Source of the DNA: Gammaproteobacteria bacterium UBA3532
Lineage (GTDB): Bacteria; Pseudomonadota; Gammaproteobacteria; Enterobacterales; UBA3532
DNA length: 5,418 nt
Assembly (NCBI GenBank): GCA_002376965.1
Contig: DFOV01000324.1
Coordinates: 3,945-9,362, forward strand
Direction: 5' to 3'
The notes beneath the pieces are model-generated. The model saw nothing but the letters and a program-made list of their open reading frames with translations, made no database searches and was not told the origin of the DNA. Positions 1 to 5,418 of the stretch are shown piece by piece (positions within the stretch are counted from its first letter, which is position 1; every line of letters starts with the position of its first letter). A program made the position numbers and the translations under genes.

Positions 1-990
1 ATAAATGGTTCTGCGATGACTTATTTCGACTTTCGCATCCCAGGGCTTGAAATGACAGTTGTAGCTGCAGATGGTCAGCCTGTTAAACCAGTAAATGTGG
101 ATGAGTTTCGAATTGCAGTAGCGGAAACTTATGACGTAATCGTTCAGCCAAAAGAGCGAAAAGCTTATACCTTTTTTGCGGAAAGTTTTGATAGAAGTGG
201 ATATGCGCGTGGCACCCTAACCCCGTCAATTGGCCTTACTGCAGAGGTTCCCCCACAGCGAGTTATCACAGAGCGTGGTATGGCGGCGATGGGGATGGAC
301 ATGTCTGGTATGAAAGGCATGAATATGGATAAGTCCAAGGTCGACAGCTCGGGCATGGCTGCTCCAAAAGGTGAAATGAAAGGAATGGGGCAGCATAGCG
401 CCCATACAATGCATGGCACCCAAATGGAAGGAGAAATGACCCCCTCCAAAAAGCTCCCAGTAGAAAGCATAGACATTGTCCACAGCGAAGACGGGCACGG
501 CGCTGGTGCAGCGATGATTGCTAAAAATCCAAGTTCTAGGTTGGATGAACCTGGGATCGGTTTGGAAGACAGCCCACATCGTGTCCTTGTTTATACAGAT
601 TTAGTCGGTGAAAGTCCTTGGCCTGACGAAAGAGAGCCGGAACGTCAAATTGAGCTTCACTTAACGGGCAATATGGAAAGGTACATGTGGTCGTTCGATG
701 GCAAAAAGTTTAGTGAAGTAGACGGATATGTACGTTTCAATTATGGCGAGAGACTACGTCTGATCTTGGTTAATGACACTATGATGGATCACCCTATTCA
801 TTTACATGGTATGTGGATGGAACTTGAAAACGGCCAATATCCAAGACCTCGTAAACACACGATCAGCCTCAAGCCTGGAGAGAAGGTCTCGTTACAAATC
901 AGCGCAGATGCCCCCGGTGAGTGGGCGTTTCATTGTCACCTGCTATACCACATGGAAGCAGGTATGTTTCGTGTTGTACAGGTCGCATAG
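1..990 (+). CDS. copA: Copper-resistance multicopper oxidase CopA/PcoA, C-terminal part (5' end outside window)
   Basis: The reading frame is open from the first base and ends at TAG 988-990, giving 329 visible residues. Full-length family members are about 600 residues, so roughly the first half is missing. An ATG lies at base 16, but the codons before it (INGSA) continue the conserved family stretch, so it is internal. Counting from the first visible codon, residues 1-80 are the end of the central cupredoxin domain. Residues 94-146 are a Met-rich segment with 13 Met in MxxM/MGM spacing, the typical CopA copper-binding insert. The last ~125 residues are the C-terminal cupredoxin domain. HPIHLHG (264-270) and HCHLLYHMEAGM (311-322) supply type 1 ligands H264, C312, H317 and M322 and the type 2/3 histidines, so the active site is intact in this half. 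In this family the enzyme is periplasmic and oxidises and sequesters Cu(I). copB follows 9 bp downstream, so the two are co-transcribed. Confidence 0.95.
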   Translation: MNGSAMTYFDFRIPGLEMTVVAADGQPVKPVNVDEFRIAVAETYDVIVQPKERKAYTFFAESFDRSGYARGTLTPSIGLTAEVPPQRVITERGMAAMGMDMSGMKGMNMDKSKVDSSGMAAPKGEMKGMGQHSAHTMHGTQMEGEMTPSKKLPVESIDIVHSEDGHGAGAAMIAKNPSSRLDEPGIGLEDSPHRVLVYTDLVGESPWPDEREPERQIELHLTGNMERYMWSFDGKKFSEVDGYVRFNYGERLRLILVNDTMMDHPIHLHGMWMELENGQYPRPRKHTISLKPGEKVSLQISADAPGEWAFHCHLLYHMEAGMFRVVQVA

Positions 991-999
991 GAGATTAAA

Positions 1000-1746
1000 A
1001 TGAAACAGATATTAATAGCAGGCCTAATAACATTAACTTTGAGCGTTGACAATGCTTTGGCTCAATCAAGAGATGACTGGCCATCTCCTATTCCTAATGA
1101 ATATTTTGGCCAAGTTCTATTTGACCGACTTGAATATACTCGCACTGATGAGCAGCAAAATATAGGGGTCTGGGACATGCAAGCGTGGTATGGCGGAGAT
1201 TACCATCGTCTTGTTTTTAAAAGCGAAGGCGAAAATACACAAAACGATGGAATGCCTACTGATCTGGAACGAGCAGAACTGTTGTACGGTTATCTAGTTT
1301 CTTCTTTTTGGTCTATACAATTTGGTGTGGGCACAACGGGAGAGCTGTCATCAGATGCGGATATGGAGAACTATGCGGTGGTCAGTTATCAAGGTCTAGC
1401 TCCTTACTGGTTTGAAATGGAAAATTCACTGCGTATTAACGAAGACGGTGACATGCAGTTCATCAATGAAACCGAATATGACTGGCAACTAAGTCAAGTT
1501 TCCTATCTGCAACCGCGACTGGAAGTTGTTGCCAACCTCACCGATTCTGAAAAGTATGACCGTCAAAGCGGGTTGAGTAATATTCGTATTGGTTTGCGAT
1601 ATCGGCATGAAATAGTGAGGGAGGTAGCACCTTATGTCGGTGTTTATTACAGCAAAGCTTTGGGAAATACAGCTGATGCATTAAAGGCTGAAGGCAAGTC
1701 AACCAGTGAAACTGGTGTAGTGTTAGGTGCAAGGATTTGGTTTTAA
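1000..1746 (+). CDS. copB: Copper-resistance outer-membrane protein CopB/PcoB
   Basis: This encodes 248 residues. An AGGAG ribosome binding site at 989-993 overlaps the copA stop codon and sits 6 nt before the ATG. Residues 1-21 form a signal peptide (MKQ, hydrophobic core, ALA before Q22). The mature part alternates polar and hydrophobic residues with many aromatics, as in an outer-membrane beta-barrel. It includes the family-type stretches FDRLEY (41-46), ERAELLYGY (90-98), LQPRLEV (170-176) and GLRYRHEI (198-205). It ends in a terminal Phe (RIWF), the usual barrel-assembly signal. Known CopB/PcoB proteins are about 290-330 residues and many carry a Met/His-rich N-terminal segment. Here the barrel begins almost directly after the signal peptide and that segment is absent. 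In this family the protein works with CopA at the outer membrane in copper tolerance; its exact mechanism is unsettled. Confidence 0.93.
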   Translation: MKQILIAGLITLTLSVDNALAQSRDDWPSPIPNEYFGQVLFDRLEYTRTDEQQNIGVWDMQAWYGGDYHRLVFKSEGENTQNDGMPTDLERAELLYGYLVSSFWSIQFGVGTTGELSSDADMENYAVVSYQGLAPYWFEMENSLRINEDGDMQFINETEYDWQLSQVSYLQPRLEVVANLTDSEKYDRQSGLSNIRIGLRYRHEIVREVAPYVGVYYSKALGNTADALKAEGKSTSETGVVLGARIWF

Positions 1747-1764
1747 ACGCCCTACGCTAAAAAT

Positions 1765-1800
1765 GAAATAACTGGTATGCCATTGCCAGTTATTTCTTTC
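1765..1800 (+). terminator. Hairpin terminator after copB
   Basis: A perfect 11-bp inverted repeat, GAAATAACTGG (1765-1775) with CCAGTTATTTC (1786-1796), encloses a 10-nt loop. It begins 19 bp after the copB stop. The following tract (TTTC, then TAC) is only moderately T-rich. An A-run precedes the stem (AAAAAT, ending at 1764), so it could also act on the opposite strand. It suggests that the copAB transcript ends here, at least partly, and that the next gene can be expressed separately. Confidence 0.75.
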
Positions 1801-1903
1801 TACACGTCTTCGAATTTGTTTTGTAATGGGCCTGTGTCCTTATATTTGCTGCAGGTTGCTTTTGTTGTTACTCAGGCTCACATGACATAAAGGAGTAACC
1901 AAT

Positions 1904-3229
1904 ATGAATGAACACGAGCATTCAAACAGGAAAGATTCGTTAAGCCTCTGGGGCGCGGTATCGATGGGAACTGGTGTAATGATAGGTGCTGGTATATTTG
2001 CTTTAACCGGGCAAATAGCAGAGCTGGCAGGCACATGGTTTCCTTTTGCGTTTTTAGTTGCAGCGATAATTGCAGGGTTTAGCTCATACAGTTACATCAA
2101 AATGGCACAGAAATACCCCTCTGCAGGTGGTATCGCCATGTTTCTGAAAAAAGCCTATGGTAGAGGTCTGCTGACTGGTGCCTGTGCATTGCTAATGTTT
2201 TTTTCCATGGTTATCAATGAAAGTTTGGTAGCCCGCACTTTTGGCACTTATGTCCTACAATTGTTTGACTCTCAGGGCGCTGAGTGGCTTATACCAGCGC
2301 TTGGCGTGAGTCTTCTTATTGTGGCATTCATTGTTAATATTTTGAGTAATCAATTCATACAGACCCTCTCATTTATTATGGCTTTTATCAAAATAGCAGG
2401 ACTTGCAGTTTTGGCAATTGGTGGGCTGTGGGCAACCGGTTTGTCGTTTGAGAGCGTTTCAGCTCAACCGCAAGATACCAGCGCAACCGGTTTTCTCGGA
2501 GCCGTGGCACTTGGTATTTTGGGATACAAAGGATTCACTACAATCACAAACAGCGGAGGCGAGCTCAAACAACCAGAAAAAAATGTAGGAAGGGCCATAG
2601 TCATTTCTATATCCATTTGTGTGGTACTTTATGTTTTTGTCGCAGTTGCAGTAGGAGCAAATTTATCAATTGGCGAAATAATACAGGCAAAAGATTATTC
2701 GCTTGCTGAAGCATCTCGACCCGCATTCGGCCAGTATGGTGCTTGGTTTACTATAGCTTTCGCGATTATTGCCACGTCTTCCGGTGTCGTTGCCAGCATC
2801 TTCGCTGTTTCAAGAATGCTATCGATGCTTACATCAATGCAACTTGTGCCTCACCGTCATTTTTCATTACCGGGAGATATAAGAAGACATTCCTTAATTT
2901 ATACGTTAGTCATCGCAATATTTCTTACCATATTCTTCGATTTGAGCCGCATAGCCTCCATCGGTGTAGTTTTTTATATCGTAATGGATATCTTCATCCA
3001 CTGGGGAGTGTTCAAGCATTTACGAGATGATGTGCAAGCTAAAGCTTGGGTACTAGTCAGTGCAATTATTCTCGATATCATTGTTCTTCTATCTTTTATG
3101 TGGGTGAAAGCAAAATCAGATATCTTCATTGTTGGGATTTCTGTGGCTGGACTTCTTATCGTATTCGCGGCTGAGAAATGGTTTCTAAAGCTCCATGCGT
3201 ATGATGATGATGATAAAAATTATAACTGA
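1904..3229 (+). CDS. APC-superfamily amino acid/polyamine-type permease
   Basis: This encodes 441 residues starting at the ATG 8 nt after AGGAG (1891-1895). It is an inner-membrane secondary transporter of the APC superfamily (AA_permease_2 type). The first helix carries the hallmark glycine-rich motif IGAGIFALTG (27-36), where these transporters bind the amino/carboxyl groups of the substrate. YPSAGG (71-76) and the loop GELKQPEKNVGRAI (219-232) are the other classical APC signatures. I estimate 12 hydrophobic helices, at roughly 15-38, 45-66, 90-115, 128-147, 152-178, 195-216, 230-252, 277-302, 328-346, 348-370, 381-400 and 405-424. The length is normal and the frame intact. The substrate cannot be read from the sequence. 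It stands between a terminator after copB and a strong terminator of its own, so it is probably a separate transcription unit in the same direction. A role in copper tolerance, for example uptake of a thiol or metal-chelating amino acid, is only inferred from position. Confidence 0.9.
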   Translation: MNEHEHSNRKDSLSLWGAVSMGTGVMIGAGIFALTGQIAELAGTWFPFAFLVAAIIAGFSSYSYIKMAQKYPSAGGIAMFLKKAYGRGLLTGACALLMFFSMVINESLVARTFGTYVLQLFDSQGAEWLIPALGVSLLIVAFIVNILSNQFIQTLSFIMAFIKIAGLAVLAIGGLWATGLSFESVSAQPQDTSATGFLGAVALGILGYKGFTTITNSGGELKQPEKNVGRAIVISISICVVLYVFVAVAVGANLSIGEIIQAKDYSLAEASRPAFGQYGAWFTIAFAIIATSSGVVASIFAVSRMLSMLTSMQLVPHRHFSLPGDIRRHSLIYTLVIAIFLTIFFDLSRIASIGVVFYIVMDIFIHWGVFKHLRDDVQAKAWVLVSAIILDIIVLLSFMWVKAKSDIFIVGISVAGLLIVFAAEKWFLKLHAYDDDDKNYN

Positions 3230-3341
3230 TGCAAATCATTGAAGCTGTTCATGAACTACATCGACGGAGTAAGACAATATTCAGCGTAGGCAGAGTAGCA
3301 GCCTAAAAGGTAAGCGCAGTTGTTATGAATAGGAAAGGAAT
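3230..3341. other. Intergenic stretch between the permease and its terminator
   Basis: No credible gene is seen here; the longest ATG-started frame with any spacing to a purine-rich tract (ATG at 3323) stops after nine codons. The only structure noted is a 10-bp perfect palindrome, GTTCATGAAC (3247-3256), 17 bp after the permease stop. It is too short to assign a role. Confidence 0.5.
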
Positions 3342-3370
3342 TAACCGGCATTAGCGTGCCGGTTATTTTT
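3342..3370 (+). terminator. Strong intrinsic terminator after the permease gene
   Basis: A perfect 9-bp GC-containing stem, TAACCGGCA (3342-3350) with TGCCGGTTA (3357-3365), has a 6-nt loop and is followed directly by five T (3366-3370). This is a textbook rho-independent terminator for plus-strand transcription. On the minus strand the tract after the stem (TTAATTCC) is poor in T, so it would be at best a weak terminator for the converging minus-strand genes, which end only 15 bp away. Confidence 0.88.
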
Positions 3371-3384
3371 ACTCGTGGCACACT

Positions 3385-3540
3385 TTAACCGCTTTTTTGC
3401 TGCTTCAGTGTATTCATTATTTCAGCAAACTCCTGTCCTTTTGACTCAGGTGGCTGGCTACAACCCTGCTTCTCTGTATTGGTTTGACTGGGTAGTTGCA
3501 TGGCTTGCTGTAAGGCTAATTCTGAATTATTGGTTATCAT
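3385..3540 (-). CDS. Possible small protein, 51 residues, unrecognised
   Basis: An open frame on the minus strand starts at ATG 3540-3538 and ends at TAA 3387-3385. A GGTGAG tract (3551-3546) lies 5 nt upstream as a plausible, not perfect, ribosome binding site. The predicted product is hydrophilic, with no signal peptide or membrane helix. It is rich in Gln, Ser and Asn, has one Cys (residue 27), and ends in a short probable helix (EFAEIMNTLKQQK, 38-50). I do not recognise the family. It lies 101 bp downstream of the DUF5676-type gene and just before the convergent terminator, so it would be the last gene of the minus-strand group. Support is the start context, the position filling an otherwise empty gap, and a sensible soluble composition. 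A chance frame of this length is possible. Confidence 0.45.
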   Translation of the reverse strand: MITNNSELALQQAMQLPSQTNTEKQGCSQPPESKGQEFAEIMNTLKQQKSG

Positions 3541-3641
3541 AATATCTCACCGTTAGTTTAAATTTATGTGGCAGTAGATATCAGCAAATATCGTACCTGT
3601 GCTAAAAGGACAAATACTGACTATTTATTTAGCCCTCACTA
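3541..3641. other. Gap between DUF5676-type gene and the small 51-residue frame
   Basis: This 101-bp gap is AT-rich. Reading on the minus strand, TTGTCC then 17 bp then TATTTG is a possible but weak sigma-70-like promoter for the small frame, matching only about 4/6 and 3/6 of consensus. No hairpin followed by a T-run was seen, so read-through from the genes upstream on the minus strand is equally likely. Confidence 0.3.
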
Positions 3642-3903
3642 CTACAGCTGCCTATTGTAAATACTGGCAATAAGCCAACCCAGTACACCTGCGAACAAAG
3701 CCCATAAAGCTCCGCCTATCACTACACCCAATAAAGGCACGTTCCATATCATCCCTTGCCAGTCTGAAAACATTATATTACCAGCCATGGGTGACATCAT
3801 GTCGGGCATTGTAATAATGAACAAAGAACTAACAACTAACAACACTCTCGAAGCTGAACGATGCGGCGCACGCGAACGCAAATACATTTTCTCGAATTTT
3901 CAT
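3642..3903 (-). pseudogene. DUF5676-type small membrane protein, frameshifted by a 7-bp duplication
   Basis: The ATG at 3903-3901 has an ideal AAGGAGG (3916-3910) 6 nt upstream and opens MKIRENVFAFACAASFSF, an N-terminus like that of DUF5676-family small membrane proteins. That frame stops at TAG 3831-3829 after 24 residues. The rest of the protein (VVSSLFIITMPDMM, then a second hydrophobic helix ending GWLIASIYNRQL) continues in the +1 frame to TAG 3644-3642. An ATG at 3887 in the second frame gives 81 residues, but it has no good ribosome binding site and its first 16 residues are Arg-rich and unlike a membrane helix. The break sits in a tandem 7-bp repeat. Removing one unit yields a continuous 84-residue protein with two membrane segments and a Met-rich loop (MPDMMSPMAGNIM). 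Family function is unknown; such genes often sit in metal-resistance clusters. It follows the HMA-like gene by 83 bp. It may be broken or phase-switched. Confidence 0.75.
3827..3843. repeat. 7-bp tandem repeat (AACTAAC, 2.4 copies) inside a coding region
   Basis: On the plus strand AACTAAC is repeated exactly at 3827-3833 and 3834-3840, with AAC following at 3841-3843. On the coding (minus) strand the second unit supplies the TAG stop at 3831-3829 and shifts the downstream frame. Seven is not a multiple of three, so gain or loss of one unit switches the gene between frames. Confidence 0.9.
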
Positions 3904-3909
3904 CTTACG

Positions 3910-3916
3910 CCTCCTT
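3910..3916 (-). promoter_or_regulatory. Ribosome binding site that fixes the DUF5676-type start
   Basis: A full AAGGAGG on the minus strand lies 6 nt before the ATG at 3903. No comparable site precedes the ATG at 3887 in the other frame, so this site identifies 3903 as the original start and exposes the downstream frameshift. Confidence 0.8.
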
Positions 3917-3986
3917 AAAGCCAGCATCATAATGTAACGACATCGCTCAGCATTGTTGTTGAGTGAGAACGTAGAGCACATTAAGG

Positions 3987-4358
3987 TTATGTACGCTTCC
4001 TGTGAGCGCCCTGCGGCAAGTGGTGGCAACTCCACGGTTTGTGCGTCGCATTGTCTTTTATATTTTGATCTACAAACTGGTAATAACCTTCTTTTGTGTG
4101 TGTCCACCAGTCATTGTGAAGATCTGCGCCGTGTTTTCGAATGATCGCTTCAATACCGTCTAAATCGATATGTGTCGCATCATATGCCAGGTGAATAGCC
4201 CCTTCTTTGATGTTGTAGCTCACCTCATCAATGCCAAAGAGCTTGTCAATCTCTTCAATTAGGGGCTCGCAATTTGCCTCATAGACATTGCTGAGCCGTA
4301 AATTCCGAACGACTAAATTTGCTTCTCTGACACCGACTCTGTGGTCTAAATCACTCAT
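3987..4358 (-). CDS. Small HMA-like (heavy-metal-associated fold) protein without CxxC
   Basis: This encodes 123 residues from ATG 4358, with GAGGAG (4370-4365) 6 nt upstream. Residues 13-80 have the beta-alpha-beta-beta-alpha-beta pattern of an HMA/ferredoxin-like metal-binding domain: strand NLVVRNL, helix CEPLIEEIDKLFG, strands VSYNI and AIHLAYD, helix LDGIEAIIRKHG. The usual MxCxxC loop is replaced by RLSNVYEANC, leaving one Cys (30) at the start of helix 1. A C-terminal extension (81-123) is aromatic and His-rich (DWWTHTKEGYY) and ends near a Cys-His-His cluster (111-113). There is no signal peptide or membrane helix, so it is probably cytoplasmic. It begins 17 bp after the stop of the Met/His-rich gene and is in the same operon. 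I infer a metal-sensing or chaperone-like role; metal binding is not certain because the canonical site is missing. Confidence 0.78.
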   Translation of the reverse strand: MSDLDHRVGVREANLVVRNLRLSNVYEANCEPLIEEIDKLFGIDEVSYNIKEGAIHLAYDATHIDLDGIEAIIRKHGADLHNDWWTHTKEGYYQFVDQNIKDNATHKPWSCHHLPQGAHRKRT

Positions 4359-4375
4359 ATCTTTCTCCTCGGGTG

Positions 4376-4786
4376 TTAATTTGAATGTTTCTGAGATTCG
4401 GGTGAATGGCTTCCATCCATTTTCGACATCATTACTTCCATCATCTTAAGATGCCTTTCTGCCATATCAACTTGGTTTTGCATGGGTTGCCCTTCCATTT
4501 TTTCGTGCATTATATGCATCATTCCCATCATGGATTGCATGTGTTTTTTCATCATTTCACGCTGCTTGCTGGGATTCTTTTCTTCTTTGATAGCGTTAAC
4601 TTCTTCCTTCATCGACTTTATTTTTGCATTCATCATATGCATATCTTGGCCACGCATAGGCATTCCCGTTTGAATCTCTGGCTTGTCTGAGCCCTTATGC
4701 TCATGCTCTTCCATTTGTTGAGCTTGCGATGTTGCAGCCATTACTAATGTGGTTGAAAAAATGATTGATTTAGTGAATTTTTTCAT
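4376..4786 (-). CDS. Secreted Met/His-rich putative copper-binding protein
   Basis: This encodes 136 residues from the ATG at 4786. A GTG 9 bp upstream (4795) would add three residues, but it lies inside the likely ribosome binding site AAGGTG, so the ATG is preferred. The N-terminus MKKFTKSIIFSTTLVMAATSQA is a signal peptide, with cleavage likely after SQA, which exports the protein to the periplasm. The mature part of about 114 residues contains 23 Met and 9 His. They are clustered as MHMM, MMKKHMQSMMGMMHIMH and HLKMMEVMMSKM in what look like two or three amphipathic helices rich in Lys/Glu. Such composition suits Cu(I)/Ag(I) binding, as in periplasmic copper-sequestering proteins, though I cannot assign a named family. 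The start overlaps the end of the methyltransferase-family gene by 17 bp, implying translational coupling, and the HMA-like gene follows 17 bp after its stop. Confidence 0.85.
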   Translation of the reverse strand: MKKFTKSIIFSTTLVMAATSQAQQMEEHEHKGSDKPEIQTGMPMRGQDMHMMNAKIKSMKEEVNAIKEEKNPSKQREMMKKHMQSMMGMMHIMHEKMEGQPMQNQVDMAERHLKMMEVMMSKMDGSHSPESQKHSN

Positions 4787-5418
4787 GGTTTTCACCTTTT
4801 AATTTAAAGTTGAGGTTTGGGATCCAGCCAGGTGTCGTGTTGATATAGCTCACATACTCATCGCCAAATTCAGCAATAGCCAGAGCTTCTTCACGCTTTG
4901 CCAGTTTCACATACACAACAACTAAAACTGGAAACATGACCAGTGTGGGAATGGTCGGCCATTGCAACAAAAAACCGAACATGATCAGTATGAAGGCTAA
5001 ATATTGAGGGTGGCGACACCGCGCATACCATCCAGTCTTAGCTAAGTGATGGTTCTTCTGAGCGTGGTGCAGCACATTCCATGCTGAGGACAAGATAAAG
5101 AATCCTGCAACAATAAATACCATACTGGCGATATGAAATGGGTCCCAGTGGGCGTCGCCTTTAAAACCAAAGAAAGTATGCAACAGATGTCCGTTTTCGT
5201 GCGCAAAAAAGTTTACTTCCGGATAGGTTTCAGCAAGCCATCCTGACAAGAAATAAATAGTCAGTGGGAAGCCATACATTTCGGTAAACAGGGCTACAAT
5301 AAACGCAGAAAATACCCCCAAACTTCGCCAGTCGGTGGAAGATTTTGGCTTTACAAAACTGAATGCAAAAAAGATAAAAATAGCTGAGTTCAGTATCACC
5401 ATTGACCATAAGCCATAA
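4770..5418 (-). CDS. Isoprenylcysteine O-methyltransferase-family membrane protein (N-terminus outside window)
   Basis: The frame ends at TAA 4772-4770. An ATG occurs at 5402, giving 210 residues, but the frame stays open to the window edge. The codons before it (YGLWS) lead smoothly into the first helix without a visible ribosome binding site, so I think the start lies further upstream. Counting from the 5402 ATG, hydrophobic helices are at about 1-17, 28-52, 90-110, 135-147 and 150-166. The C-terminal catalytic region has the family signature: GWYARCRHPQY (124-134), a hydrophobic hairpin, REEALAIAEFGDEYVSY (170-186) and PGWIP (191-195). These match the SAM-binding RHPxY...EE...FGxxY pattern of the ICMT/phospholipid methyltransferase (PEMT-like) group. 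The substrate is unknown; bacteria lack prenylated CaaX proteins, so lipids or other acceptors are more likely. It is the first visible gene of the minus-strand group and overlaps the Met/His-rich gene by 17 bp. Confidence 0.87.
   Translation of the reverse strand, partial: YGLWSMVILNSAIFIFFAFSFVKPKSSTDWRSLGVFSAFIVALFTEMYGFPLTIYFLSGWLAETYPEVNFFAHENGHLLHTFFGFKGDAHWDPFHIASMVFIVAGFFILSSAWNVLHHAQKNHHLAKTGWYARCRHPQYLAFILIMFGFLLQWPTIPTLVMFPVLVVVYVKLAKREEALAIAEFGDEYVSYINTTPGWIPNLNFKLKGENHEKIH
4793..4798 (-). promoter_or_regulatory. Ribosome binding site deciding GTG versus ATG start
   Basis: AAGGTG on the minus strand (4798-4793) ends 6 nt before the ATG at 4786. Its last three bases are themselves a possible GTG start codon (4795-4793). 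Because no other purine-rich site precedes that GTG at the right distance, the site argues for the ATG. Confidence 0.55.

Noticed and set aside
165..579. Two minus-strand open frames opposite copA
   Set aside because: They lie antisense to the conserved copA coding sequence. Their composition (His, Met and Phe runs) mirrors its Met-rich region and there is no ribosome binding site.
1816..1846. Possible promoter for the permease gene (TTGTTT, 19-bp spacer, TATATT)
   Set aside because: The spacer is longer than usual and the -35 match is weak in an AT-rich gap. A promoter is expected between the terminator and 1890, but this one cannot be supported.
2403..3030. Two plus-strand open frames inside the permease gene
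   Set aside because: They are alternative-frame shadows of a conserved APC permease reading frame and have no ribosome binding sites or recognisable domains.
3247..3256. 10-bp perfect palindrome GTTCATGAAC after the permease gene
   Set aside because: It is isolated, short, and not followed by a T-run; a palindrome of this length is expected by chance in a window this size.
3829..4107. 92-codon minus-strand open frame running from inside the HMA-like gene to the DUF5676-type N-terminus
   Set aside because: Its first part is an out-of-frame shadow of the HMA-like gene. Only the last 24 codons, from ATG 3903, are real, and they belong to the frameshifted DUF5676-type gene.
4406..4690. Plus-strand open frame of 94 codons, very His-rich, resembling a metal-binding protein
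   Set aside because: It is the antisense of the Met-rich secreted gene: ATG codons read as CAT (His) on the other strand. It has no signal peptide, and the minus-strand gene has much better start and context.

Overview
The window is a stretch of a copper-resistance and metal-handling locus, most likely from a marine or aquatic gammaproteobacterium of the Alteromonas/Marinobacter/Pseudoalteromonas type. That placement rests on the moderate, AT-leaning base composition, the AGGAG-type ribosome binding sites, and protein families that commonly occur together in copper islands of such bacteria. It is an inference from protein resemblance, not a database match. I see no transposase, integrase, tRNA, rRNA or CRISPR array.

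Layout. Positions 1-1746 (+) hold the 3' part of copA (periplasmic multicopper oxidase) and a complete copB (outer-membrane copper protein), followed by a hairpin terminator at about 1765-1800. Positions 1904-3229 (+) hold a complete 12-helix APC-family permease, in the place where copC/copD stand in classical cop/pco operons. A strong terminator at 3342-3370 closes this strand. The rest of the window runs on the minus strand, converging on that terminator. In transcription order it carries an isoprenylcysteine-methyltransferase-family membrane protein cut by the window's right edge (5418-4770), a secreted Met/His-rich protein whose start overlaps it (4786-4376), a small HMA-like protein lacking the CxxC motif (4358-3987), a DUF5676-type small membrane protein gene that is frameshifted (3903-3642), and a possible 51-residue protein I do not recognise (3540-3385).

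How the parts may work together. CopA (periplasmic Cu(I) oxidation and binding) and CopB (outer membrane) form the known detoxification pair. The minus-strand genes look like an accessory set: a periplasmic Met/His-rich metal binder, a cytoplasmic HMA-like protein, and two membrane proteins. Their shared job in copper handling is inferred from composition and neighbourhood only.

The most notable observation is in the DUF5676-type gene. A perfect 7-bp tandem duplication (repeat tract 3827-3843) creates an in-frame stop and shifts the frame. Removing one 7-bp unit restores a continuous 84-residue protein that starts at the ATG with an ideal ribosome binding site. This is either a recent slipped-strand mutation or a reversible on/off switch.
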